From assembly GCF_040643435.1 (NCBI RefSeq), contig NZ_JBEYUH010000006.1, positions 124,001 through 188,000 on the forward strand: 64,000 bases of DNA, read 5' to 3'. Below, piece by piece: positions 16,667 through 24,924 of the stretch. Position numbers and translations under genes: made by a program. This DNA comes from Rhodococcus sp040643435. Lineage in GTDB: Bacteria; Actinomycetota; Actinomycetes; Mycobacteriales; Mycobacteriaceae. Numbering within the stretch: the first letter of the stretch is position 1; the number at the start of each line of letters is the position of its first letter. The notes under the pieces are model-generated. The model saw only the letters and a list, made by a program, of their open reading frames with translations. It was not told where the DNA came from and searched no databases.

Positions 16667-18436
16667 ATGATCGGGATCGTGCGTATCCGACTGCTGAGCC
16701 TCGGCGTCGCGGCAGCGACGGTGTTGTCGCTGCCCGCGTGCGCGATCGGTCCCGATCAGCCGGAGACGGTCGCGGAGGACTTCGCCGCCGCTCTCGACGC
16801 CGGCGACGTACCCGCGGCAGCGGCACTGACCACCGATCCGGCGGGGGCGGAAGCAGCCATCGACGCTCTCTTCGAAGGGCTCGGCAACAGCGATCCCACC
16901 GTGACCGTCGCGGGAACGGGTGACGGCGACACGTTCGACCTCGACGTTTCCTGGAACTTCGGGGAGGGCCGGGATTGGTCGTACCGGACCGCCGGTAGCG
17001 CCGCGGAAGACCCGGCAGCCGACGCCTGGCGGGTGCGGTGGGATCCGGCGGTGCTCGCCCCGGAACTTGCAGGTGGGGCATCGCTGCAGTACCTGACGAC
17101 GGCCGGCGCCCCGCCGACGATCTTCGACCGGGCCGGGCGGCCGCTGATGGGCGAGCAGGCCGTCACCGTCGTGAACGTCGATACCACCGCCGATCCCGCC
17201 GCGGTCGCGCCTCTGCTGGCGACTGTCGTCCCGACCATCACGGCCGAGAGCCTCGCCACGCAGGTCGCAGGGGCCGACGGCGGCGCCGCAGGGGTGATCA
17301 CTCTGCGGGAGGATGACCTCGCCCCCATCCGGGAGCAGCTCACCGCGCTGCCCGGCGTGACGCTCTCACCGCAGGCTCGATTGCTCACCGTCGATCGTGC
17401 CCTCGCCTCACCCGTGTGGGCCGGTCTCGCCGAGCTCTGGCAGGAGGGGCAGGACGCCTCGGCCGGCTGGGTGGTACGGCAGGTCGCGTCCGACGGGACG
17501 ACCGCACAGGTCGCCGGCGAATCAGGCCCGGAGGCTCCCGACCTGACCAGCACGATCGACCTCGACCTGCAACGACGAGCCGAAGACGCGCTCGCCGCGA
17601 TCGATACGCCGGCGGTGATCGTCGGGATCGAACCTGCGACCGGTGCGATCCGCACGATGGCCCAGAATGCGGCGGCCGATGCCGAAGGACCGGTGGCGGC
17701 CACCGGCCTGTATCCGCCGGGTTCGACATTCAAGGTCGTGACGACGTCCGCGGCACTGCAGGCCGGGCTCGCCGAACCCGACACCGTACTGCCCTGTCCG
17801 GGCGTCGCCTCCATCGGTTCGCGCACGATCCCCAACGACGAGAGTTTCGATCTTGGGCAGGTGCCTCTGCACACCGCGTTCGCATTCTCGTGCAATACGA
17901 CGATGGGCCGGCTCGCCCTCGATCTTCCCCCGGATGCGTTGCGTGCAACGGCCGAGAAGTTCGGGCTCGGCATCGACTACGTAACGCCCGGTCTCGTCAC
18001 GGTCACCGGCAGCGTGCCGGTCGCCGACACCGACGCGGCCCGCGTGGAAGCAGCCATCGGGCAGGGGCAGGTGACGGCGTCCCCGTTCGGTATGGCACTG
18101 GTCGCCGCGTCTGTCGCGAACGGCCGGACGCCTGCTCCCATGCTCGTCGAGGGGCAGCCCGCCACAGCGGACCGAGACGTCGAACCGATCCCGGAGAATG
18201 TCCTTGCCGCAGTACGAGAGATGATGCGCGAGACGGTGATCGAGGGTACAGCCGGTACGTTGCGTGACATCCCCGATCTCGTCGGGAAGACAGGGACGGC
18301 GGAGTACGGTGACAACGTCGGGGCACACGGATGGTTTATCGGTTCACAGGATAATCTTGCCTTCGCGGTGTTCGTGGCAGGGGCGGACGGCTCGGCTCCC
18401 GCAGTGGAGGCAGCGGGCCGATGGCTGAGGGGGTAA
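16667..18436 (+). CDS. Penicillin-binding protein, class B transpeptidase with MecA-type N-terminal domain, lipoprotein
   Basis: A 589-residue cell-wall D,D-transpeptidase. The signal peptide ends in LSLPAC, a lipobox, so it should be lipid-anchored outside the membrane. An NTF2-like/MecA_N domain (about residues 25-145, with SWNFGEGRDWSYR) precedes a linker domain and the transpeptidase. All three catalytic motifs are present: S353-TFK, S408-CN and K541-TG. The start could be ATG 16652 or 16667; 16667 follows AAGAGCAGG and gives a better signal peptide. It cross-links peptidoglycan and may matter for beta-lactam response. The gene downstream is a paralogue that has lost these motifs. Confidence 0.88.
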   Translation: MIGIVRIRLLSLGVAAATVLSLPACAIGPDQPETVAEDFAAALDAGDVPAAAALTTDPAGAEAAIDALFEGLGNSDPTVTVAGTGDGDTFDLDVSWNFGEGRDWSYRTAGSAAEDPAADAWRVRWDPAVLAPELAGGASLQYLTTAGAPPTIFDRAGRPLMGEQAVTVVNVDTTADPAAVAPLLATVVPTITAESLATQVAGADGGAAGVITLREDDLAPIREQLTALPGVTLSPQARLLTVDRALASPVWAGLAELWQEGQDASAGWVVRQVASDGTTAQVAGESGPEAPDLTSTIDLDLQRRAEDALAAIDTPAVIVGIEPATGAIRTMAQNAAADAEGPVAATGLYPPGSTFKVVTTSAALQAGLAEPDTVLPCPGVASIGSRTIPNDESFDLGQVPLHTAFAFSCNTTMGRLALDLPPDALRATAEKFGLGIDYVTPGLVTVTGSVPVADTDAARVEAAIGQGQVTASPFGMALVAASVANGRTPAPMLVEGQPATADRDVEPIPENVLAAVREMMRETVIEGTAGTLRDIPDLVGKTGTAEYGDNVGAHGWFIGSQDNLAFAVFVAGADGSAPAVEAAGRWLRG

Positions 18437-18513
18437 GGCAGTGGACCAATCGTGATCTGTTCGTGTGCAACGTGTGCTGGTATCTCGTGTGGCTGAAGTG
18501 AAGGTTCTTGCAT

Positions 18514-20190
18514 ATGAGATTTCGTGAGTGGCGGGGGAAGTGGTGGCGCATCGGCGCGCTCGCTGTCGTCCTCGTCGTGGCTGTCGTGACTCTGACGACG
18601 GTCGTCTTCGCGGATTCTCGCAGTGAGGCACAACGCCTCGTCGACGACTTCGTCGCCGCCCTGGACGATCGCGACGCCGCTGCGGCGGCGGCGCTGACCT
18701 CCTACCCGAACGCGGCCGAGGGAACCATCGCTCAGATGTACGACGGTCTGTCCGAGGGCACCGTCGACTACGAGCTCACTCAGCTCGTCGAACTCAACGA
18801 GGAATCGGGGTATTTCACCCTCTCCGCAGCATGGAACTTCGGTGAGGGCAAGGACTGGTCGTATCAGGTCAACGGTGCGGTGCGGAAGCTCGCAGTCGGC
18901 TGGCGCGTGTCCTGGGATCCGGAGGTCGTCGTGCCCGACCTGTCCGGTGGACGCACAGTCCATCACGTGCGCACCGATGCCGCACCCCCCAAGATCTTCG
19001 ACCGCACCGGGCGTCTGCTCATGGAGGAACAGACCATCAACGCCGTGGTGCTCGACCCTGCGGCGATGCCCGATCCCGTCGACACCACCAATCGCCTCGC
19101 TGCGGTGCTCGCGCCTGTCGCGCCCGTCATCACCGCGCAACTGATGCAGGAACGGATGCAGGACGACCCCGGCAACCGGGTCACCGCCGTCAAGCTCCGT
19201 GACGAGGACTATCAGTTCCTCGCGGACGCTATCGCGTCGATCCCCGGGGTCGAGGTTCTGACGACACCGACCCTGATCAGCGCCGACCGTCGGATCTCCA
19301 CGCCTCTGCTCGATTCGCTGCGTTCGGCCTGGCAGCTCGAGCGCGACCGCACGGCGGGCTGGGCGGTCACGCTCGAAGACCCCGAGAGCGATCCGATCCA
19401 GGTGGCCGGTTTCCAGGGTCCGCCCCCGCCCGATCTTCACTCCACCTTCGATTCACAGGTGCAACTCGCCGCGAAGGAAGCGGTCGTCACGGCGGGCACT
19501 CCGGCCGCGCTGGTCGCCATCCAGCCGTCGACCGGCGGGATCCTCGGCGCCGACGTCAACAACTGGGCGATGGAACTCGGTCCCGTCCTCACCCACGGCC
19601 TCTACCCTGCCGGGGGGGTTCTCGACCCGGTTCGGCTGGCGGCCGCACTCCAGCGCGGTGTCGATCCCAAGGACGTGAGCTCGGAGGATATCGGCGAGAC
19701 CGCCCGTAGTCTCGGGCTCGGCGCGAACTACGAGGTGCCCGGATTCGACTTCGAGACGGCACAGATCGGCAACACCCGATCCGGTGTGGTCCAGTTCGCC
19801 GGCTCGGATTCGGACGAAGATCTCGTCAGTCCCCTCGGTGCCGCGGTGCTGGCGGCATCGGTCGCACGGGGCAGCGCCGCTGCGCCGATGATCGTGCAGG
19901 GACAGGAAGCGACCGTCCACGACGCTCCGGAACAGTTGCCGGGCCCGGTGATCGATGCTCTGCGCGGCATGATGATCGACAACGTCCAGAACGGTCCTGC
20001 TTCCTTCCTCCGCGGACATGCCGGCCTCGCAGGTATCGCTGCGGGTAGTGGCGACGATCGGTGGTTCTTCGGTTACACCGGCGATCTTGCCTTCGCGGTG
20101 TTCGTCGCCGATGCGGACGGCGGCGACCGGGCGATCAAGATGGCCGATACCTTCCTGCGCAAGCTCGGCGAACCGTTGGTCGGCGACTGA
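18514..20190 (+). CDS. Catalytically degenerate penicillin-binding-protein paralogue
   Basis: A 558-residue paralogue of the preceding PBP. Shared segments include WNFGEG[RK]DWSY, IFDR.GR.LM and NLAFAVFVA-type residues. It keeps the NTF2-like N-domain and overall transpeptidase layout. The serine motif region reads PAGGVLDPV instead of PGSTFK, the SCN motif is gone, and the KTG region reads AGIAAGSGD. It therefore should not acylate beta-lactams or cross-link. The N-terminus is a plain membrane anchor (about residues 12-34) with no lipobox. ATG 18514 is 9 bases after AAGTGAAGG. It may act as a scaffold or regulator of the active paralogue, 77 bp away. Confidence 0.8.
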   Translation: MRFREWRGKWWRIGALAVVLVVAVVTLTTVVFADSRSEAQRLVDDFVAALDDRDAAAAAALTSYPNAAEGTIAQMYDGLSEGTVDYELTQLVELNEESGYFTLSAAWNFGEGKDWSYQVNGAVRKLAVGWRVSWDPEVVVPDLSGGRTVHHVRTDAAPPKIFDRTGRLLMEEQTINAVVLDPAAMPDPVDTTNRLAAVLAPVAPVITAQLMQERMQDDPGNRVTAVKLRDEDYQFLADAIASIPGVEVLTTPTLISADRRISTPLLDSLRSAWQLERDRTAGWAVTLEDPESDPIQVAGFQGPPPPDLHSTFDSQVQLAAKEAVVTAGTPAALVAIQPSTGGILGADVNNWAMELGPVLTHGLYPAGGVLDPVRLAAALQRGVDPKDVSSEDIGETARSLGLGANYEVPGFDFETAQIGNTRSGVVQFAGSDSDEDLVSPLGAAVLAASVARGSAAAPMIVQGQEATVHDAPEQLPGPVIDALRGMMIDNVQNGPASFLRGHAGLAGIAAGSGDDRWFFGYTGDLAFAVFVADADGGDRAIKMADTFLRKLGEPLVGD

Positions 20191-20204
20191 CCTATCCCAC
20201 ACGG

Positions 20205-20210
20205 TACGTT
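20205..20210 (+). promoter_or_regulatory. -10 box of a leaderless promoter for the TSUP permease
   Basis: TACGTT followed by eight bases and GTG 20219; no ribosome site. Confidence 0.35.
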
Positions 20211-20218
20211 GGGCGACC

Positions 20219-20956
20219 GTGACGGTCCTCGACGTGACGCTCCTGGTGGTCGCCGGATTTTTCGCAGGTGTTGTCGGGTTCGTCACCGGGCTCGCGTCCC
20301 TCGTCTCCTATCCGGCGCTGCTCGCTGCCGGTCTCTCGCCGGTCGCTGCGAACGTCACCAACACCGTCGCAATGGTGGGTGTAGGTGCCGGCGCACTGAC
20401 CAACTCGGCGCGGGAGGTCGTGGATACCGGCCCCCGGGTGTGGTGGTGGACGCTCTATGCCGCACTCGGCGGAGCGACCGGGGCGGTCGTCCTGCTCGTC
20501 GCCCCACCGGGTTCGTTCGAGGCGGTCGTGCCCGGGCTCGTTGCGCTGGCTGCGCTGGCCCTGTTGCTCCAGCCGCGCATCCGCAGGTCGGCGGGCGGCC
20601 GCGACCTTCCGAAGGTGTTCGCGGTGTCGGTGTTCGTCGTCGCGGTCTACGGGGGCTATTTCGGTGCCGGAGCCGGCGTGGTCTTCCTCGCCCTCGTGCT
20701 GATCTGCACCTCCGAGCAGATCTGGCGCGCGAGCATCCTCAAGAGCTACCTGCTCGGCGTCGCGAACCTGGTCGCCGCGATCGGCTTCGCGATCTTCGGC
20801 CCCGTGCACTGGGTCGCGGCGGCCGCGATGGCGCTCGGAGCATTCGCCGGCGGGTGGTGCGGCCCGCCCCTGGTCCGGCGGATACCGCCGGACCTGTTGC
20901 GGGTGACGATCGCGTTCGCAGGGTTCGGACTGGCGTTGTGGCTCGCGCTCCGCTGA
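20219..20956 (+). CDS. TSUP (TauE/SafE-like) membrane permease
   Basis: A 245-residue integral membrane protein with about eight hydrophobic helices arranged as two repeats. The segments GFVTGLASLVSYPALLAAGLSPVAANVTN and GAGAGVVFLAL... resemble the paired conserved motifs of the sulfite-exporter TauE/SafE family. Members move small organic or inorganic anions such as sulfite or sulfoacetate. The GTG start is supported by the upstream TACGTT box. It lies 28 bases after the PBP-like gene but probably has its own promoter, and is convergent with the POT transporter. Confidence 0.8.
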   Translation: MTVLDVTLLVVAGFFAGVVGFVTGLASLVSYPALLAAGLSPVAANVTNTVAMVGVGAGALTNSAREVVDTGPRVWWWTLYAALGGATGAVVLLVAPPGSFEAVVPGLVALAALALLLQPRIRRSAGGRDLPKVFAVSVFVVAVYGGYFGAGAGVVFLALVLICTSEQIWRASILKSYLLGVANLVAAIGFAIFGPVHWVAAAAMALGAFAGGWCGPPLVRRIPPDLLRVTIAFAGFGLALWLALR

Positions 20957-20966
20957 ATCTCGCCGG

Positions 20967-22439
20967 TCACTGCACGCCGTGCATGAGCGTCTTGATACGC
21001 GGAGCGAACAGCGCGAGCACGACGCCCACCGCGATGGAGGCTCCGCCGATCCACAGGTAGTACGGCACTTCGTTGTTCTCGTCGTAGAACCCGGCGAGAG
21101 TACCGGCCATGGCAGTGCCGCAGGCGACCGACAGGTAGAACAACGCGACCATCTGCGTGTGGAAGTTCTTCGGTGCCAGCTTCGTCGACAACGACAATCC
21201 GACAGGGGAGAGGAACAATTCGGCGAAGGTGAACAGCAGGAGGATGCCGACCAGCCCGAGCAGCGGGGCGCTGTTGGCGCCGCCGCCGGACATCGGGATG
21301 AAGCACAGGAAGGCGATGCCCATGATGATCGTGCCCGCTGCGAACTTCACGGGCGAGGACGGCTGGCGATCCCCGAGCTTGGTCCAGGCAGTAGCGAAGA
21401 CACCTGCGAACAGGATGATGAAGACCGGATTGATCGACTGCACCCACGACGGCGGGAACTCCCACCCGAACAGATCTCGATTCAGACGAGTATCGGCGTA
21501 CACGGCGACCATCGTGAACTGCTGCTGGAAAAGTGACCAGAACACGGCACTTGCGATGAACATCGGGATGAACGAGAGCACCCGGCTGCGCTCGATCGAC
21601 GTGATGTGCTTGCTCGACAACATGATGACGAAGTAGGTGACGGTCGCGACGATCGTGAGGATGACGACGATGTCGGACAGGTTGCCGGTCGTGATGAGTC
21701 CGGTGAGCGCGAAGACCGCGATGAGAACGATCGCTGCCACACCGACTGCGGCCACGCGCGGGCGTGCATGCGCGGGCAGTGGGTGCGGCGGCACCTTGCC
21801 GATCTCGCCCAGATGCTTGCGATAGATGGTGTACTGCAGCAGGCCGAGGAACATGCCCACCGCGGCGAGGGCGAAGCCCCAGTGGAAGCCGTAGCGCGAC
21901 TGCAGGAAGCCGGTGAGCAGCGGTCCGACGAGCGCACCGATGTTCACTCCCATGTAGAAGATGGAGAAACCTGCGTCGCGGCGGGTGTCGTGTTCGTCGT
22001 AGAGATCGCCGACGATCGATGTTGCTGTGGCCTTGAGGCCACCGCTACCGACTGCGATGAGGACCAAGCCTACGCCGACGCCGGCGAATCCGGGCAGGAC
22101 CGCGAGCGCGATGTGGCCGAACATGATGAGCACAGCGCTGTAGAACAGGGTGCGTTCGGAGCCGAGCAACCGGTCGGCGATCCACGCGCCGAGGATCGTC
22201 GACAGGTACACCGTGCCGCCGTAAGCGCCGACGATGGAGGTTGCGGCAGCCTGACTGATCCCCAGTCCACCCTCGGATACCGAGTAGTAGAGGTAATAGA
22301 TCAGGATGCCCTGCATGCCGTAGAAGGAGAATCGCTCCCACATCTCGACACCGAACAGATTGGCCAGGGGCAGGGGTTGGCCGAAGAATCGATGGTCGGA
22401 TCGGGAGCCGGGCAGGGTGGGCGGCTCGATCGTGGACAT
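20967..22439 (-). CDS. Proton-dependent oligopeptide transporter (POT/PTR family)
   Basis: A 490-residue MFS-type symporter with about 14 hydrophobic segments. The ExxER motif (EMWERFSFYGMQ, near residue 32) is the proton-coupling signature of the family and GSGGLKATATSIVGDLYDE follows helix 4. It imports di- and tripeptides, possibly peptide-like drugs. Start ATG 22439 gives the standard N-terminus; an extension to 22481 has no support. It is monocistronic, convergent with the TSUP gene. The 101 bases to the DUF3054 gene contain nothing recognisable. Confidence 0.9.
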   Translation of the reverse strand: MSTIEPPTLPGSRSDHRFFGQPLPLANLFGVEMWERFSFYGMQGILIYYLYYSVSEGGLGISQAAATSIVGAYGGTVYLSTILGAWIADRLLGSERTLFYSAVLIMFGHIALAVLPGFAGVGVGLVLIAVGSGGLKATATSIVGDLYDEHDTRRDAGFSIFYMGVNIGALVGPLLTGFLQSRYGFHWGFALAAVGMFLGLLQYTIYRKHLGEIGKVPPHPLPAHARPRVAAVGVAAIVLIAVFALTGLITTGNLSDIVVILTIVATVTYFVIMLSSKHITSIERSRVLSFIPMFIASAVFWSLFQQQFTMVAVYADTRLNRDLFGWEFPPSWVQSINPVFIILFAGVFATAWTKLGDRQPSSPVKFAAGTIIMGIAFLCFIPMSGGGANSAPLLGLVGILLLFTFAELFLSPVGLSLSTKLAPKNFHTQMVALFYLSVACGTAMAGTLAGFYDENNEVPYYLWIGGASIAVGVVLALFAPRIKTLMHGVQ

Positions 22440-22540
22440 ATTTTCCACTGTGACACTGTGTGGGCGGCACGCGCGACGCAATCAGGAGAGATCACATCGC
22501 GGGTGCTCGTGTGACTCTCTACGTCATACGAGAAGCCTGG

Positions 22541-22930
22541 TCAGCGGGATGAGCCGACGTGCACCTTGCGGCGCTGCACTGCGCGGGCCACGAGGCGCCA
22601 TCCCACGAGAAATACGCCCAGGAAGATCGTGGCCACGATGATGAATGGGGTAGCGGTGCCTTGGCCGGTGATGGCGCGCAGCAGCATTCCGGCCACGAGC
22701 GTGCTCACCCACACCAGCAGGCCGGTGGGAACGGCCGCGAAGGCGTCGAACTTGTCGCGGTAGAGCCCCGCGGTGAGGAACCATCCGACGGTGAGTCCAC
22801 CGAGGAACGGCCATGCCGTCCCTGCGAGTCCCACCAGGTCGAGCACTTCGTTGTGACTGGAACGACCGAGAACGGCGAATACGACGACGAGAACGACGTC
22901 GAGCACCAACGCCGGGGTGTACTTCTTCAC
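22541..22930 (-). CDS. DUF3054 family small membrane protein
   Basis: A 129-residue protein with four hydrophobic helices. LVLDVVLVVVFAVLGRSSH at the N-terminus and TAWPFLGGLTVGWFL are typical of DUF3054. The function is unknown. The genes on either side are not obviously connected. Confidence 0.78.
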   Translation of the reverse strand: MKKYTPALVLDVVLVVVFAVLGRSSHNEVLDLVGLAGTAWPFLGGLTVGWFLTAGLYRDKFDAFAAVPTGLLVWVSTLVAGMLLRAITGQGTATPFIIVATIFLGVFLVGWRLVARAVQRRKVHVGSSR

Positions 22931-23006
22931 GGGTCCAGGGTACCGGCGGCGTCAGGCGAGCCGGATCGCCGATGGGTATCTCCGAGCACGGAACGTGGCT
23001 ACAGTG

Positions 23007-23042
23007 CACGGAACGCCTCCCCCGTAGGAGAGGCGTTCCGTG
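23007..23042. terminator. Strong hairpin terminator downstream of the YceI gene
   Basis: CACGGAACGCCTC and GAGGCGTTCCGTG form a perfect 13-bp stem with a 10-base loop, beginning 9 bases after the YceI stop on the minus strand. There is no T-run, as is common in actinobacteria. Confidence 0.75.
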
Positions 23043-23051
23043 TGGGAGGGG

Positions 23052-23606
23052 TCAGGCCTGCAGACCGGCCTCGATTTCGAGGGTGATCGTGATCTTGTCG
23101 CCGACGACGGCGCCGCCGCCTTCGAGCGGCATCTCGATGCTGATGCCGAAGTCCTTGCGGTTGATGACGGTGGTGGCTTCGAAGCCCGCGACCGGGCCTT
23201 GGCCCATGCCGGGGTTGACACCGTTGTACTCGAGCTTCAGTTCGACCGGTCGGGTGACGCCGTGCAGGGTGAAGTCGCCCGTGACGACGTAGTCGTCACC
23301 GTCGGCGCGGATGCCGGTGGAGGCGAAGGTGGCGACGGGGAACTGCTCGGCATCGAAGAAGTCGGCCGAGCGGACGTGCGCGTCGCGGTCGGCGTTCTTG
23401 GTGTTGATCGAATCGACGTGGATCTCGGCGTTCACCGAGGCGGTGCCGTCCTCGGCGACGGTGATGGCTCCCGAGAAGTTCTCGAAGGTGCCCCGGACCT
23501 TGCTGACCACGAGGTGGCGGACGGTGAAGCCCACGTTCGAGTGGACAGGGTCGATGACCCAGGTGCCGGTGGTCAGGCCCGGGAAGGTGGCTGTGGCGGT
23601 GGTCAT
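23052..23606 (-). CDS. YceI family protein
   Basis: A 184-residue lipocalin-like beta-barrel protein. WVIDPVHSNVGFTVRHLVVSKVRG at the N-terminus, FDAEQFP near residue 83 and GDFTLHGVTRPV near 110 are hallmark YceI segments. The family binds isoprenoid-type lipids and responds to base or envelope stress. No signal peptide is present, so the protein is probably cytosolic, as in many actinobacteria. GAGGAG lies upstream of the ATG. An 18-bp perfect palindrome at 23663-23680 lies in its promoter region. Confidence 0.88.
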   Translation of the reverse strand: MTTATATFPGLTTGTWVIDPVHSNVGFTVRHLVVSKVRGTFENFSGAITVAEDGTASVNAEIHVDSINTKNADRDAHVRSADFFDAEQFPVATFASTGIRADGDDYVVTGDFTLHGVTRPVELKLEYNGVNPGMGQGPVAGFEATTVINRKDFGISIEMPLEGGGAVVGDKITITLEIEAGLQA

Positions 23607-23662
23607 GATGACTCCTCGATTGATTCAACTTTCAACTTCTTGCCTGCAACCCTGCCACCGAA

Positions 23663-23680
23663 TAGTTGCGTGCGCAACTA
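23663..23680. promoter_or_regulatory. Perfect 18-bp palindrome upstream of yceI, MarR-operator-like
   Basis: TAGTTGCG-TG-CGCAACTA has perfect 8-bp arms. The form AGTTGC...GCAACT resembles operators of MarR-family regulators in actinobacteria. It lies 57 bases upstream of the YceI start and 15 bases past the flippase stop. No MarR gene is in the window, so a regulator encoded elsewhere is inferred. Confidence 0.6.
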
Positions 23681-23694
23681 GAGTGTGGTGTGTA

Positions 23695-24816
23695 TCACAC
23701 CGGGTCTGGGTTCTCGACGGGACGGCGACGCCGCTCGAGGGCGCTGCGCTCGTGCTCCGCCCGCTCGGCGATCGGATCGATCTCGTCGCTGCCGTTGCCC
23801 CGGTACATCGCGCCGACCGTGCTCCAGCCCGCCAGTGCCACGAAGGCGAAACTCACCATCCGGTACACGAAGACCGAAGCCAGCGACTGTGAGGCGCTCA
23901 AGCCGGCAGCGGTGAGGGTCGCGATCAGAGTGCCGTCCACGAAGCCCAGGCCGCCCGGTGCGAGCGGCACGCTGCCGACGGCCTTCGCTGCCGCGAAGGC
24001 GATGAACAGGCCGGCCACCGAAGGGGAGCCACCCACAGCCCAGCATGCGAGCCCGAGGCAGGCGACGTCGGCCGATCGGTGCACGGCCGACCATGCGACC
24101 GCGGCCAACGCGTCGCGACGCGCGAGGTCGACGGCCTCGAGCTGGGCGAGGGTGCGCTCGAAGAGGTCGAAACCGGTGTCCTTCGGCTTTCTCGTGATCC
24201 GGTTGATCCGCCTGAGAATCCATGTCCCCGCCGATTCGATCGACGACGGATTCTTCGAGACATACCGGAGTCCGTAGATCAGCGCGACGGCCCCGGCGAG
24301 CGACAGCACGAGGGTGACGGGACTGATCCGGCTGCCGACTGCGAACGCGCCGATCATGCCCACCGACGCCAGCGTCACCGCTGCGATGACCCCCGAGACG
24401 GCGAGCTGCCACGAGGCGACCACAGGGGTCGCGCCCCACTTGCGTGTCTGCTTGTAGGTGAAGGCGGTGGAGAAGACCGGCCCCGCCGGCAGGGTGACGG
24501 CCATGGCCGTGCTGCCGTAGATCACCGACGCCGACCGCCAGTGCCCGACGTGCACCCCACCCGCGTGGAGTAAGCGTTGCTGCACCCCGGCGAACCCGCT
24601 GAGGGAGATCATCTGGGCCAGCACACACGCGGCGAACCAGCCCCAGTTCATCTCGGAGACCGCGCGCCACGAATCGCTCATCGTCGGCCACAGATAGATC
24701 GCCTCGACGGTCAGCAGGGCGACGAGCGCGACTGCCGACACCCACTTGACCCACCGGAACGAGCCCCGGCGCGGCGTGGCGTCGGGGCATGGAGGATCGT
24801 CGTGCGGCTGCGCCAC
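23695..24816 (-). CDS. Lysylphosphatidylglycerol-synthase-like flippase-domain membrane protein (UPF0104)
   Basis: A 373-residue polytopic protein with about eight helices of the LPG_synthase_TM/UPF0104 family. Family landmarks are LPAGPVFSTAFTYKQTRKWGA and VGSVPLAPGGLGFVDGTLIATL near residue 305. Members are lipid flippases or membrane parts of lipid-modifying enzymes; there is no aminoacyl-transferase domain here. The start is either GTG 24825 or GTG 24816. The second lies seven bases after a TACGGT box and would be leaderless, so I use it. No partner gene is adjacent. Confidence 0.8.
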   Translation of the reverse strand: MAQPHDDPPCPDATPRRGSFRWVKWVSAVALVALLTVEAIYLWPTMSDSWRAVSEMNWGWFAACVLAQMISLSGFAGVQQRLLHAGGVHVGHWRSASVIYGSTAMAVTLPAGPVFSTAFTYKQTRKWGATPVVASWQLAVSGVIAAVTLASVGMIGAFAVGSRISPVTLVLSLAGAVALIYGLRYVSKNPSSIESAGTWILRRINRITRKPKDTGFDLFERTLAQLEAVDLARRDALAAVAWSAVHRSADVACLGLACWAVGGSPSVAGLFIAFAAAKAVGSVPLAPGGLGFVDGTLIATLTAAGLSASQSLASVFVYRMVSFAFVALAGWSTVGAMYRGNGSDEIDPIAERAEHERSALERRRRPVENPDPV

Positions 24817-24823
24817 GCTGTTC

Positions 24824-24829
24824 ACCGTA
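24824..24829 (-). promoter_or_regulatory. -10 box of a leaderless promoter for the flippase-like gene
   Basis: TACGGT on the minus strand, seven bases before GTG 24816. It overlaps the alternative GTG at 24825, which argues against that start. Confidence 0.35.
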
Positions 24830-24924
24830 ACCGACGGCAGAGGCGCGGAGAGGGGACTCTCGATGTGCGGACCCGCAGGCCGGTGCGGACGAAAGGGCTG
24901 TCGGTCGTCGGAGAATGTGTCCGA

